Positions 1 through 7,431 of a stretch of 33,701 nt of DNA are shown here, one piece after another. How positions within the stretch are numbered: position 1 is the first letter of the stretch; the number at the start of each line of letters is the position of its first letter. The DNA lies in assembly GCA_946628545.1 (NCBI GenBank), contig CAMOWU010000032.1:1-33701 (forward strand). Reading direction: 5' to 3'. Source of the stretch: an uncultured Bacteroides sp. (lineage in GTDB: Bacteria; Bacteroidota; Bacteroidia; Bacteroidales; Bacteroidaceae). The notes below the pieces were generated by a model. That model made no database searches, had not been told where the DNA came from, and saw only the letters and a list, made by a program, of their open reading frames with translations. Position numbers and translations under genes: made by a program.

Positions 1-5
1 TTTCA

Positions 6-54
6 GACCCCACCCCGCCTTTCAGGCACCCCTCCCCTTGCAGGGGCGGGGAGT
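6..54. repeat. 49-bp G/C-rich palindromic intergenic element, copy 1
   Basis: This block is identical over 49 bases to 15980-16028. It contains GGGG/CCCC half-sites that can fold into hairpins. It lies directly after the stop of the di-heme protein gene (minus strand) and may act as its 3' processing or termination signal. A truncated relative starts at 33685. No coding capacity was seen. Confidence 0.8.
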
Positions 55-61
55 TTATTCC

Positions 62-1504
62 CTATAGCGACTCCAGGAACTTCACTAATTGCTCGCGTTC
101 CTGCTTGCTGAAATTCTTGAACAGGTTCTTCGAAGCCTCGCCCTCGCCGCCATGCCACATGATGGCTTCAACGAAGTTTCTCGCGCGTCCATCATGCAGG
201 AAATAGTTGTGTCCGTTGACCCTGTACTGCAAGCCTACACCCCACAGAGGTGTGGTGCGCCATTCATTGCCACGGGCAAGACCGCTCACATAGTTGTCGT
301 TCAGACCTACACCCATGATCTCGCTGCCCATGTCGTGGAGCAGATAGTCGGAGTATGGATGGATGGTCTGGCCTCCCAACCATGGCAATTCCGTGCCGTT
401 GAGCAATTTTGATCCGCGAGGACGGGTGTGAAGTGTGGTCACGTGGCAGAGATGGCATTTGGCCTTGTAGAACAACTGCTCACCAGCCATCACGTCGGGC
501 TGATAGATGTTGCGGCGGGCTGGAACACTCAAACACTGCATGTAGAGGTCAACGTCCTCCATATCCTCGGTGCTCACGTCCAACTGGTCATAACTCAATC
601 CCATCATCGATCCTTGGTTGATCTGGCGCTGGCCCTCGCAAATCTCCTCGGGATAACGGCTGTTGGTCATACCCATGTCGGAGGAGAAGCCCAACTCTAC
701 AGTCAAGTCGGCATGCTGGGCCTTGTTGCCCGACAAACCCAACTGAAGCACACCTTGTTCTTTGATGTAGTTGGCCTTGCCGCTGATGCCGTACTCAGGA
801 TAGTTGCTCTTCTTGGCCAACTGCTCTATTTCGGTGCGGTCCAAGGCCATCATCTGGCCCATGCCCACATGGCGCAGAGGAATGCGCACGGTGCACATCA
901 AGTCTTCAGGACGGATGCTGTCGGCATACCAGTCGGTGATCGTGTACTCGGGGTAGCACAACTCGTAGGATTCTCCGTCGGGGAAATAGAAAGTCTCGTA
1001 ATGGAGGGAGGTCTTCAACTTGCCCTCGGGCTCGACGCCTAAAATGGCTTGGTCGTGGACCACACGGCCGTAGTCTTGGAAGAATGCGCCGTTCTTGCGG
1101 GTGATATAGACCAGCATGGCAGAAAAACCATACTCGCCTGAACCACCACTCGTCCAAAGGGCGGGAGTCGTTCGACCGGCGTTCCTGTGGCAACTGCCAC
1201 ACGAATATCCGGCATAGACAGGACCCAGACCGCCACCTGCACCATTCTCGTTGGAGGTCTTCACATTGTCGTAAAGACGGTCGCCGGTGTTGAAGCGGGT
1301 CTCGAATTTACCGCTCACCCAGTCGGCGGGATTGTCGTAGGCAATCGATGAGTTGAGAAAATTGGTGCTGGTGCCTGCCGACAAAGCATACCCATAGGGG
1401 ATGTCCATGTCGTTTGCATCCAACTCATCCTTGTCATCACACGACACAAGCGCCAAAGGACAAAATAGTAATAATAGGAAATACTTTCTTGAGTAGTTTC
1501 GCAT
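62..1504 (-). CDS. Di-heme oxidoreductase family (DUF1111-like) c-type cytochrome lipoprotein
   Basis: This is a 480-residue exported lipoprotein: a basic start, a hydrophobic stretch and a lipobox-like ALVSC with Cys22 as the likely lipidation site. Two c-type heme motifs are visible, CGSCH at residues 102-106 and CHLCH at 350-354. The tail has the family-like segments HDGRARNFVEAIMWHGGE. Such 'thiol oxidoreductase/di-heme oxidoreductase' proteins are typically encoded beside imelysin genes, as here, with imelysin 128 bp upstream on the same strand. The inferred role is periplasmic or surface redox chemistry linked to iron handling; the substrate is unknown. The CDS ends next to a 49-bp repeat. 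It is probably the last gene of a porin-imelysin-cytochrome operon. Confidence 0.85.
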   Translation of the reverse strand: MRNYSRKYFLLLLFCPLALVSCDDKDELDANDMDIPYGYALSAGTSTNFLNSSIAYDNPADWVSGKFETRFNTGDRLYDNVKTSNENGAGGGLGPVYAGYSCGSCHRNAGRTTPALWTSGGSGEYGFSAMLVYITRKNGAFFQDYGRVVHDQAILGVEPEGKLKTSLHYETFYFPDGESYELCYPEYTITDWYADSIRPEDLMCTVRIPLRHVGMGQMMALDRTEIEQLAKKSNYPEYGISGKANYIKEQGVLQLGLSGNKAQHADLTVELGFSSDMGMTNSRYPEEICEGQRQINQGSMMGLSYDQLDVSTEDMEDVDLYMQCLSVPARRNIYQPDVMAGEQLFYKAKCHLCHVTTLHTRPRGSKLLNGTELPWLGGQTIHPYSDYLLHDMGSEIMGVGLNDNYVSGLARGNEWRTTPLWGVGLQYRVNGHNYFLHDGRARNFVEAIMWHGGEGEASKNLFKNFSKQEREQLVKFLESL

Positions 1505-1558
1505 ATCTTTAGTCTTAAAGAGGCTTCTTAAACTGTCTTTATTCTAAAAACCATTGAT

Positions 1559-1590
1559 GCGAAGGAAGGATGTTTAAACCCTTCCTTCGC
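1559..1590 (-). other. Intercistronic hairpin between imelysin and di-heme genes
   Basis: A perfect 11-bp inverted repeat (GCGAAGGAAGG at 1559-1569, complement at 1580-1590) encloses a 10-base loop that contains GTTTAAAC. On the minus transcript it lies just after the imelysin stop and before the di-heme start. No clear U-run follows on that strand, so it could be a partial terminator, a processing site or an mRNA stabiliser rather than a strong terminator. Confidence 0.6.
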
Positions 1591-1632
1591 TTTTCATGAG
1601 CTAACAAGTCATGGATGACCATGACAATCACA

Positions 1633-2826
1633 CTACTTCGTGTGGTTGACCAGGTATGGCTTCAAAGTGTTGGCCAACAGGTTCTCAAGGTTGGAGCATG
1701 CCTCCATTGCGGCTTCACTCTCAGCACTTGCTATGTTGTTGCGGAAGGGCTGGGGAATGGCCTGGATGGCATTGGCTGCGGTGTTGATGGCAGCGACAAC
1801 CTGGCTGTCGAGCGATGGGTTGTACTTCTTCACCAGGGCTGACAGTGAGTTGGCGTTCACTGTGCCGTTGCGGCTGCCAAAGTAGGCGTTGCGGATGGAG
1901 TAGATGTTGTTGGTGTAGTCATCGCGCGAGTGCCAGCTGTACCATGACTCCACGGCGTAAAGGGCTTCCTTGGTCTTGCCTTCTACATAGAGGTCGTAAG
2001 GCTCGCCAATCTTGGCGCTACCTACCTCACTGGCGATATCCACGCAACCGTCGATGATCTGCTCCACACAGTTGATGGCACTCTGGAAACCCTGGGCACC
2101 ATTGTGAGCCAAGAACTGGCTGGCGTAGCTCTGACCACCTTCATAACTGTTCTTCCAGTAGTTGTAGAGGTTCTTGGAGTCTGTGCTCAGAAGGTTGGCT
2201 ACGTGGGTCATGTAGTTGCCCCAAGCCTGACCGTCGGCTGATGCGTACTCCACGTCTTCTGCTGCGTTGCTCTTGGCGGTGGCTGTCACTGTGCGTGGCT
2301 GTCCGTCCTTGAAGCAAAGGAACTCAAGGGTGTGGAAACCACGGACGTTCTGAGCAGCGCCTATTTCCTCGCTATCCTCATCGAAGTCGCCACTCCACTC
2401 CAACTCGCTCCACTTCTGAGAGTTCAGGATCTGAACGATAGCGGTCTGGTCCAATGGCCATGAGTCCATGTTGGGGTCCAAACCTTTGTCGGCTACAGGA
2501 CCAAAGAGGAACGCCTCACTGGTCTCCCATGGGGCGCGTGCTTCCAACCATGCGTTGCAGACATCCTCGAAGGCATCATTGCTCGGGTTGTTGGTGAAAG
2601 CCACCACACTCAGGCGAAGGGCTTCGTTGCGGGCTTGAAGGTCGCTGTAGGTGGGAAGAACCACGGAGTTGACGTATTGGTTCAGAATAGCGTCGTACTC
2701 ATTATCGGCAATCTCAACTTGAGTGGGGTCGGTAACACCATTCTCGTCATCATCATCACCACAGGATGTGGAGAATGACAACAGGCCCATGCACAGCAGG
2801 CCAAACATCATTTTGTTTTTCTTCAT
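1633..2826 (-). CDS. Imelysin family (peptidase M75-like) lipoprotein
   Basis: This 397-residue protein has a lipoprotein signal: MKKNKMM, a hydrophobic core, then FSTSC with Cys22, followed by an acidic GDDDDE stretch of the kind seen on exported Bacteroidota lipoproteins. The hallmark GxHxxE motif is present as GFHTLE at residues 163-168. Imelysins (ICMP, IrpA, EfeO-related) are envelope proteins, often iron-regulated; many are now thought to bind metal or substrate rather than cleave proteins. The gene sits between a porin (105 bp upstream) and a DUF1111-like di-heme protein, the usual imelysin partner. No Fur box was recognised. The function is inferred from family and context only. Confidence 0.88.
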   Translation of the reverse strand: MKKNKMMFGLLCMGLLSFSTSCGDDDDENGVTDPTQVEIADNEYDAILNQYVNSVVLPTYSDLQARNEALRLSVVAFTNNPSNDAFEDVCNAWLEARAPWETSEAFLFGPVADKGLDPNMDSWPLDQTAIVQILNSQKWSELEWSGDFDEDSEEIGAAQNVRGFHTLEFLCFKDGQPRTVTATAKSNAAEDVEYASADGQAWGNYMTHVANLLSTDSKNLYNYWKNSYEGGQSYASQFLAHNGAQGFQSAINCVEQIIDGCVDIASEVGSAKIGEPYDLYVEGKTKEALYAVESWYSWHSRDDYTNNIYSIRNAYFGSRNGTVNANSLSALVKKYNPSLDSQVVAAINTAANAIQAIPQPFRNNIASAESEAAMEACSNLENLLANTLKPYLVNHTK

Positions 2827-2931
2827 TCTTTTATTAATATTAGTTATTGTTGATTTTTTTCTCTATCTATTGATCGCACATCTAATGACCTTGAGCCCTG
2901 TGCCAGTGCTTTTCAAGGTTGGTGCAAACAT

Positions 2932-4257
2932 CTACTTCTTGAAAAACCAATCGACAAAAGCAATGCCGATGGCGAATTCATTCTCGCTGTTGTACTTCCC
3001 CGATCCGAAGATTTTGTTGGTGCCTATCTGTCGGGTTGTGTAGTCGGCCTTCACCACAAGGTTGGGCAAAGCCTTCCAGTTCAGACCGGCTGTCCACATG
3101 CTCACCTGGCAACGGTCGTCCATCACGTTCGTTCCTGCTGCCTTCTCCTGGGGGTTGTAATAGCCGTAGTGGACAAAAGGATAAATCACTGGGAACTTCT
3201 CATTGCCTACAATCGACTGCAGGTTGACACCTACCTCACCGCTGTAGGACATGGCTTTCTTGGCAATAGGGGTCAGGCGGCTGTAGCCCGACAGGTTCGA
3301 CAGACGTCCGTTCCTGGCGCCGAGTTTGTCGGCGTTGCCCAGGTGTCCTTGCATGAAGTTGGCGCGGGCGGTCACGTATTTGTTCACATACTGGCCATCG
3401 AAGGTGAAGATGGTCACGGGCAACTTGCCCAAAGAACCGTATGTCGTCAGTTTGTCGCAGTTCTTGCCGGTATTGGCACACCAGTAGAAGGAGGCTCCCA
3501 GACGAAGACCAGGAACGCTTGCCCAGTTCAGACGGGCTACGTAGGCAGGACTGGTGAAGTTATCGACTTCAAACTTGCCTTGTTTGCCACCGGCTACCCA
3601 ACTGTTGCGGTCGAAACCATTGGCGTTCAGACCTGTCACAATCATGGCCTCATAACTGAAACGAGCCAGTCCTTTGCCAAAACGGCCGAAGAACTCAATA
3701 CCTGTCTCATGCCAAGTAGAGGGCAGGATGGTCGTCTCTCCTTCTGGACGGGATGTACCGAAGAAATTGATGGGTTCGTGGTGGGCATTCGTCAATCCCA
3801 CGGGAACAATCATGTGGCCGGCGCGGATATTGAATTCGGGGAGGATGTAGCGGGTCAGGTGGAATTGCTCTAAGGCCACCTCGCCACCTTTCTCCAGCTC
3901 GGTCTCGTACTCGCCGTTCTCAGTGTTCTCCAATTCTGTCTCGATGCCGGTGCCACCAGCCTCGAACTCCACCTCAACACCAAGTACCCATTTGCTCGTG
4001 AACTTGTAGTCGCCTGCTATCACAAAACGGGGAATGGAGATGGTATTGTGGTTGGTCTTCGAGTTGCCTTCGCTGCCACCATAGAAACGGTTGATGCCGT
4101 AGTCTTTGAAATTAGCCACAACCTCACCGTAACCACCTATGCGGTATTTTTCGAAATTATCCTGGAAGTCTTGTGCGTGAACTGAAAGGTGTGTCAGCAT
4201 CAACAGACACAACGGAAGAACAAACAGTCTTTTCACCTTATTATTATAAGTCATCAT
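2932..4257 (-). CDS. Outer-membrane beta-barrel porin (phosphate-selective-porin-like)
   Basis: This 441-residue protein has an N-terminal signal peptide (hydrophobic run ending in SVHAQ), then alternating aromatic/polar strands typical of a beta barrel, such as IGGYGEVVANF and GAVNFF-like turns. It ends in the aromatic AIGIAFVDWFFKK, as many outer-membrane proteins do. The sequence resembles Bacteroidota porins of the OprO/OprP-like group, but the substrate cannot be read from it. Two adjacent ATG codons (4257 and 4254) could start it. It is the first gene of the minus-strand set with imelysin and the di-heme protein, suggesting that it supplies the outer-membrane route for their substrate. 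A promoter is visible at 4300-4331. Confidence 0.8.
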   Translation of the reverse strand: MMTYNNKVKRLFVLPLCLLMLTHLSVHAQDFQDNFEKYRIGGYGEVVANFKDYGINRFYGGSEGNSKTNHNTISIPRFVIAGDYKFTSKWVLGVEVEFEAGGTGIETELENTENGEYETELEKGGEVALEQFHLTRYILPEFNIRAGHMIVPVGLTNAHHEPINFFGTSRPEGETTILPSTWHETGIEFFGRFGKGLARFSYEAMIVTGLNANGFDRNSWVAGGKQGKFEVDNFTSPAYVARLNWASVPGLRLGASFYWCANTGKNCDKLTTYGSLGKLPVTIFTFDGQYVNKYVTARANFMQGHLGNADKLGARNGRLSNLSGYSRLTPIAKKAMSYSGEVGVNLQSIVGNEKFPVIYPFVHYGYYNPQEKAAGTNVMDDRCQVSMWTAGLNWKALPNLVVKADYTTRQIGTNKIFGSGKYNSENEFAIGIAFVDWFFKK

Positions 4258-4299
4258 CTTATTGAATTGAATAGTTTGAATTCATCTCTTTTTGCGTTG

Positions 4300-4331
4300 C
4301 AAAGTTAAAAAGTAATTAAAATAGTTGCAAT
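4300..4331 (-). promoter_or_regulatory. Bacteroidota-type promoter of the porin operon
   Basis: On the minus strand a TAACTTTG box (4307-4300) matches the -7 consensus TAnnTTTG. An ATTG (4331-4328) lies 20 bases upstream, a 3-of-4 match to the -33 TTTG. Transcription would start near 4292, leaving a leader of about 35 bases. The same ATTG-N20-TAnnTTTG arrangement recurs at 14752-14783 and 14645-14676. Confidence 0.65.
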
Positions 4332-4424
4332 ACTCAAAAATAATGAAAAGTATTCGCCAAGCCTTTGTCAGTGGGTATTTTTAGTGGTATAGATGGTAAA
4401 ATCAAGGGACTAAACAACAAAAAA

Positions 4425-4460
4425 ATGTGGCAAACATGAGTGTCTGCCACATCTTTTTTT
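4425..4460. terminator. Orphan, near-symmetric intrinsic terminator
   Basis: A 12-bp stem with one mismatch (arms 4425-4436 and 4441-4452, loop TGAG) is followed by CTTTTTTT on the plus strand and preceded by an A-run that gives a U-run on the minus strand, so it could work in both directions. No annotated gene reads into it from either side: the porin points away and ilvD starts about 1.1 kb later. It may end an unannotated small transcript. Confidence 0.7.
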
Positions 4461-4542
4461 GCCGATGCCATAATTTATTTGATTTGCAATCGGCTTAATC
4501 AGCAATATTTGATAGATTGATAATTGGGTGCGTTTCCAATTG

Positions 4543-4550
4543 CAAAATTA
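4543..4550 (-). promoter_or_regulatory. Possible -7 box for a small minus-strand RNA
   Basis: The minus strand reads TAATTTTG (4550-4543), a full match to TAnnTTTG. No -33 box lies at the usual distance; a TTTG sits only 12 bases away. A transcript from here would reach the terminator at 4425-4460 after roughly 110 bases. This is tentative. Confidence 0.3.
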
Positions 4551-4627
4551 TAACCTTAAATGCAAATAGGAATTACCCTTTTGATTGCGTTGTTGTGCAT
4601 TTTGTCGCTTTCTGCCAATTTTTCCCT

Positions 4628-4816
4628 TAGGAGGTGCGGCATTCCTGCCGCACAATAGATTTGAAATAGAAAGCCTAATAATGGTGTTTGTCAAGAAAGC
4701 CTCATGATTGTGTTCCATCAGGAAAGCCTAATGATAGTGTTCATCATGAATGCTTTATGATTGTGTTCGGCCGGAATGCCTTATGATAGTGTTCGGCAGG
4801 AATGCCGAACCTCCTA
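4628..4816. repeat. Composite palindromic array (family B), copy 1
   Basis: The array opens with a forward element (TAGGAGGTGCGGCATTCC, then TGCCGCAC) whose TGCGGCA/TGCCGCA arms form a perfect 7-bp hairpin. From 4669 to 4799 come five degenerate units of 26-27 bp starting GAAAGCC or GAATGCC. It closes with an inverted variant, TTCGGCAGGAATGCCGAA then CCTCCTA. The interior units look like decayed copies of the inverted half element. Arrays of similar build occur at 14794-14898 and 28523-28856. Confidence 0.8.
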
Positions 4817-4821
4817 CTGCA

Positions 4822-5049
4822 ACGCGGGGTACGCAGGCATCTTGCCTGCGATGATGAATTGCGCGTCCTACAGACGCGTCGCAGGCTGGGAAGCCTGCGT
4901 ACCCTCATCAAACCGATGCTTCAATAAAACAATAACCAATAACAACCCATTGGCTTCGCCTAAAATGCTCTCGTTCCATCGCATTTTTGACCATTGAGCA
5001 CGCGGGGTACGCAGGCATCTTGCCTGCGACGCATCCAAAGGACGCGTAA
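4822..5049. repeat. Duplicated GCAGGCATCTTGCCTGC palindrome element
   Basis: A 30-bp sequence centred on the palindrome GCAGGC-ATCTT-GCCTGC occurs at 4822-4851 and again, identical, at 5000-5029. Each copy is followed by a degenerate GACGCGT-containing arm. Between them, 4861-4903 holds an inverted relative (GCAGGCTGGGAAGCCTGCGT). This is a non-coding repeat. The rest of 4904-4999 shows no feature. Confidence 0.75.
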
Positions 5050-5052
5050 TAG

Positions 5053-5090
5053 ACTCCCCTCCCTTTTAAGGGGAGGGGCAGGGGTGGGGT
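5053..5090. repeat. Palindromic element of the CTCCCCT/AGGGGAG family (family A)
   Basis: This is one copy of a repeat found also at 11839-11899, 15904-15966 and 16033-16094. It has a CCCCTCCC/GGGAGGGG stem followed by a G-rich tail GGGGTGGGGT. Here it lies between the duplicated palindromes and a pyrimidine-rich tandem array. Confidence 0.8.
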
Positions 5091-5096
5091 ACATCT

Positions 5097-5231
5097 CCCC
5101 CTTTCACTTCCCCTTTAACTCCCCCTTTAACTTCCCCTTTCACTTCCCTTTTAACTTCCCCTTTAACTTCCCCTTTAACTTCCCTTTTCACTTCCCCTTT
5201 AACTTCCTCTTTAACTTCCCCTTTAACTCCC
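5097..5231. repeat. 12-bp tandem array upstream of the ilv promoter
   Basis: About eleven imperfect copies of the 12-mer ACTTCCCCTTTA run head to tail, giving an almost pure pyrimidine plus strand broken by AA or CA. The array ends about 45 bases before the ilv promoter. Copy number of such arrays can change by slippage. The open frame through it simply repeats Phe-Pro-Phe-Asn and is not a gene. Confidence 0.85.
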
Positions 5232-5276
5232 AATTCATCTTTTTCTTACTATTTTCAATAAAAATAGGCTAAAACC

Positions 5277-5307
5277 TTTACGGTTTGAAATAAAAGTTGT
5301 AAATTTG
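5277..5307 (+). promoter_or_regulatory. Promoter of the ilv operon
   Basis: TAAATTTG at 5300-5307 matches the Bacteroidota -7 consensus TAnnTTTG exactly. TTTA at 5277-5280 lies 19 bases upstream, a 3-of-4 match to -33 TTTG; another TTTG at 5284-5287 is too close. Transcription is expected near 5314, which places the leader peptide and attenuator in the 5' untranslated region, about 245 bases before ilvD. Confidence 0.65.
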
Positions 5308-5370
5308 CAGCCAATATTGCACAAGGTGCACACGAAACAAGCATCTCCTGCAAGTCAACAATACAAATAT

Positions 5371-5463
5371 ATGCAAGTACTCATCAACATTTTTTCGGTC
5401 ATTGCACTAAAAGTGGTCGTCGACTTATCATTAAGCCGTGAGAATGGGTATGCTCATATTTGA
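5371..5463 (+). CDS. Candidate ilv leader peptide, 30 residues
   Basis: A short open frame starts at ATG 5371 and ends at TGA 5461. Its peptide begins MQVLINIFSVIALKVVVD and continues LSLSRENGYAHI. Thirteen of its 30 residues are Ile, Val or Leu, including three consecutive Val codons (5413-5421), which is what a leader peptide sensing charged branched-chain tRNAs should look like. It lies between the ilv promoter and a Rho-independent terminator, in front of the complete ilv operon. Codons 22-25 overlap the 5' strand of an alternative hairpin. It was identified only by reading the sequence; no strong ribosome-binding site is visible, as is normal in Bacteroidota. The product need have no function beyond its translation. 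Confidence 0.72.
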   Translation: MQVLINIFSVIALKVVVDLSLSRENGYAHI

Positions 5464-5526
5464 CATCTCAACTGAAACGAAACAGAGCCTTTCTCACGGA
5501 TGACTTGGGGGAGGCTTTTCTTTTTA
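5436..5526 (+). terminator. Transcription attenuator of the ilv operon
   Basis: Two exclusive structures can be drawn. The terminator pairs 5484-5496 with 5506-5518 (AGAGCCT/AGGCTTTT core plus a G-U-rich extension, 9-base loop), followed by the U-rich run TTTTCTTTTTAT to 5527. The antiterminator pairs CCGTGAGAA (5436-5444, inside the leader peptide) perfectly with TTCTCACGG (5491-5499), which removes part of the terminator stem. A small protector stem, GTGAG 5438-5442 with CTCAT 5453-5457, could hold the antiterminator strand when no ribosome is stalled. A ribosome stalled on the Val codons at 5413-5421 would stop just short of 5436, allowing readthrough. Confidence 0.7.
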
Positions 5527-5560
5527 TAATAACAACAATGTATATTTATTTCTAAACGAT

Positions 5561-7363
5561 ATGAAACATCAATTACGCAGTGCGGTTTGCACAGAAGGAA
5601 GAAGAATGGCTGGTGCCAGAGCACTTTGGGTAGCCAATGGTATGAAGCGTGAACAGTTCGGAAAACCAATCATCGCTATCGTCAACTCCTTTACTCAGTT
5701 CGTCCCTGGACACACACATCTGCATGAGGCAGGGCAAATCGTCAAGGAGGAAATCGAGAAGATGGGATGCTATGCTGCTGAGTTCAACACCATTGCCATC
5801 GACGACGGCATCGCCATGGGACACGATGGCATGCTCTATTCCCTTCCTTCGCGCGACATCATAGCCGACTCTGTAGAGTACATGTGCAATGCGCACAAGG
5901 CGGATGCTATGATCTGCATCTCCAACTGCGACAAGATCACCCCGGGTATGCTCATGGCTGCCATGAGACTCAACATTCCGGCTGTCTTCGTATCGGGAGG
6001 ACCTATGGAGGCAGGTAAGTACAAGGGTGAGAACCTCGACCTCATTGCCGCTATGGTCAAAGGAGCCGACAAAACCGTCTCTGACGAGGAACTGGCGGAG
6101 ATAGAAGGCAGGGCTTGCCCTGGATGCGGATGCTGCTCGGGCATGTTCACCGCCAACTCCATGAACTCACTCACTGAGGCCATCGGACTCTCGCTGCCAG
6201 GAAACGGCACCATACTCGCCACTCATGTCAACCGCAAGGAACTCATGAAACAGGCGGCAAGGCAAATCGTCAAGAACGCACTCGCTTACTACGAGGACGG
6301 AGACGAAAGCGTGCTGCCAAGAAGCATCGCCACAAGGGAGGCATTCCTCAACGCCATGACACTCGATATCGCCATGGGAGGATCCACCAACACCATCCTG
6401 CACCTGCTCGCTGTGGCGCAAGAGGCTGGAGCGGACTTCAAGATGACCGACATCGACCAACTCTCCAGAAAGGTACCTTGCCTTTGCAAGCTCGCCCCCA
6501 ACACCCAGAAGTACTCCGTGCAGGAGTGCGGTAGGGCAGGAGGCATCCTCGGTATCCTCGGAGAACTGGCCAAAGGTGGACTGCTCAACCTCGATGTCAA
6601 GAGGGTCAACGGTGCCACACTCGGTGAGGACATCGAAAAGTACTCTATACTCAAAGACCATATCGACCCAGAGGCTCAGCGCATCTATGAAAGCGCACCG
6701 GCTGGCAAGTTCTGCAACCAACTCGGCGTGCAGGACACCAAATGGGGAGAACTCGACAAGGACCGCCAGAGCGGATGTATCAGAAGCCTCGAACATGCCT
6801 ATACCAAGGACGGCGGACTGGCTGTGCTGTTCGGAAACATCGCGCAAGACGGATGTGTCGTCAAGACCGCTGGAGTGGATGAAAGCATCTGGCATTTCGA
6901 AGGACCAGCCAAGGTCTTCGACTCGCAAGAGGATGCCTGCGAGGGAATCCTCGGAGGAAAGGTGCAGAAGGGAGATGTCGTCGTCATCACACACGAAGGA
7001 CCCAAGGGCGGACCTGGCATGCAGGAGATGCTCTACCCGACATCCTACATCAAGTCCATGCACATGGGCAAGGAATGTGCCCTCATCACCGACGGACGTT
7101 TCTCTGGTGGTACATCTGGTCTGTCTATCGGACATGTCAGCCCTGAAGCTGCTGCCGGTGGAAACATCGGAAAGATTGTGGATGGCGACATCATCGAAAT
7201 CGACATCCCCAACAGAACCATCAACGTCAAACTTTCCGACGACGAACTGAACGCCAGACCACAACAGCCACTCAAGCGCAACAGAGTCGTCAGCAAGGCG
7301 CTCAGGGCTTACGCACAGAGCGTCAGCTCTGCCGATAAGGGTGGAGTCAGAATCATTGACTGA
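5561..7363 (+). CDS. ilvD: Dihydroxy-acid dehydratase
   Basis: The 600-residue enzyme dehydrates 2,3-dihydroxy-isovalerate and 2,3-dihydroxy-3-methylvalerate to the keto acids that precede valine, leucine and isoleucine. IlvD/Edd family marks are clear: an Fe-S cluster region with [11 protein letters not shown] and [20 protein letters not shown], the nearby [12 protein letters not shown], and a C-terminal [22 protein letters not shown]. The length matches the usual ~610 residues. ATG 5561 is chosen because the conserved start ([22 protein letters not shown]) follows at once. It is the first structural gene of the ilv operon, directly behind the leader peptide and attenuator; ilvB begins 68 bp later. 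The enzyme is cytoplasmic. Long antisense frames here are codon-bias shadows. Confidence 0.97.
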   Translation: MKHQLRSAVCTEGRRMAGARALWVANGMKREQFGKPIIAIVNSFTQFVPGHTHLHEAGQIVKEEIEKMGCYAAEFNTIAIDDGIAMGHDGMLYSLPSRDIIADSVEYMCNAHKADAMICISNCDKITPGMLMAAMRLNIPAVFVSGGPMEAGKYKGENLDLIAAMVKGADKTVSDEELAEIEGRACPGCGCCSGMFTANSMNSLTEAIGLSLPGNGTILATHVNRKELMKQAARQIVKNALAYYEDGDESVLPRSIATREAFLNAMTLDIAMGGSTNTILHLLAVAQEAGADFKMTDIDQLSRKVPCLCKLAPNTQKYSVQECGRAGGILGILGELAKGGLLNLDVKRVNGATLGEDIEKYSILKDHIDPEAQRIYESAPAGKFCNQLGVQDTKWGELDKDRQSGCIRSLEHAYTKDGGLAVLFGNIAQDGCVVKTAGVDESIWHFEGPAKVFDSQEDACEGILGGKVQKGDVVVITHEGPKGGPGMQEMLYPTSYIKSMHMGKECALITDGRFSGGTSGLSIGHVSPEAAAGGNIGKIVDGDIIEIDIPNRTINVKLSDDELNARPQQPLKRNRVVSKALRAYAQSVSSADKGGVRIID

Positions 7364-7431
7364 GCCACGGGAAGCCATAATTAAAGTGATACTTTAACTA
7401 ATCTGTATAAATTATTAAGAATAACCATATT

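Noticed and set aside
4994..5272. 92-codon frame with repeated Phe-Pro-Phe-Asn
   Set aside because: It is the translation of the 12-bp tandem array and a palindrome; there is no sign of selection for protein.
5284..5307. TTTG at 5284-5287 as the -33 box of the ilv promoter
   Set aside because: Only 12 bases separate it from the -7 box; TTTA at 5277-5280 with a 19-base spacer fits better.
6167..7378. 403-codon open frame antisense to ilvD
   Set aside because: It mirrors the codon pattern of a certain gene on the other strand; it shows no recognisable domain and no start signals.
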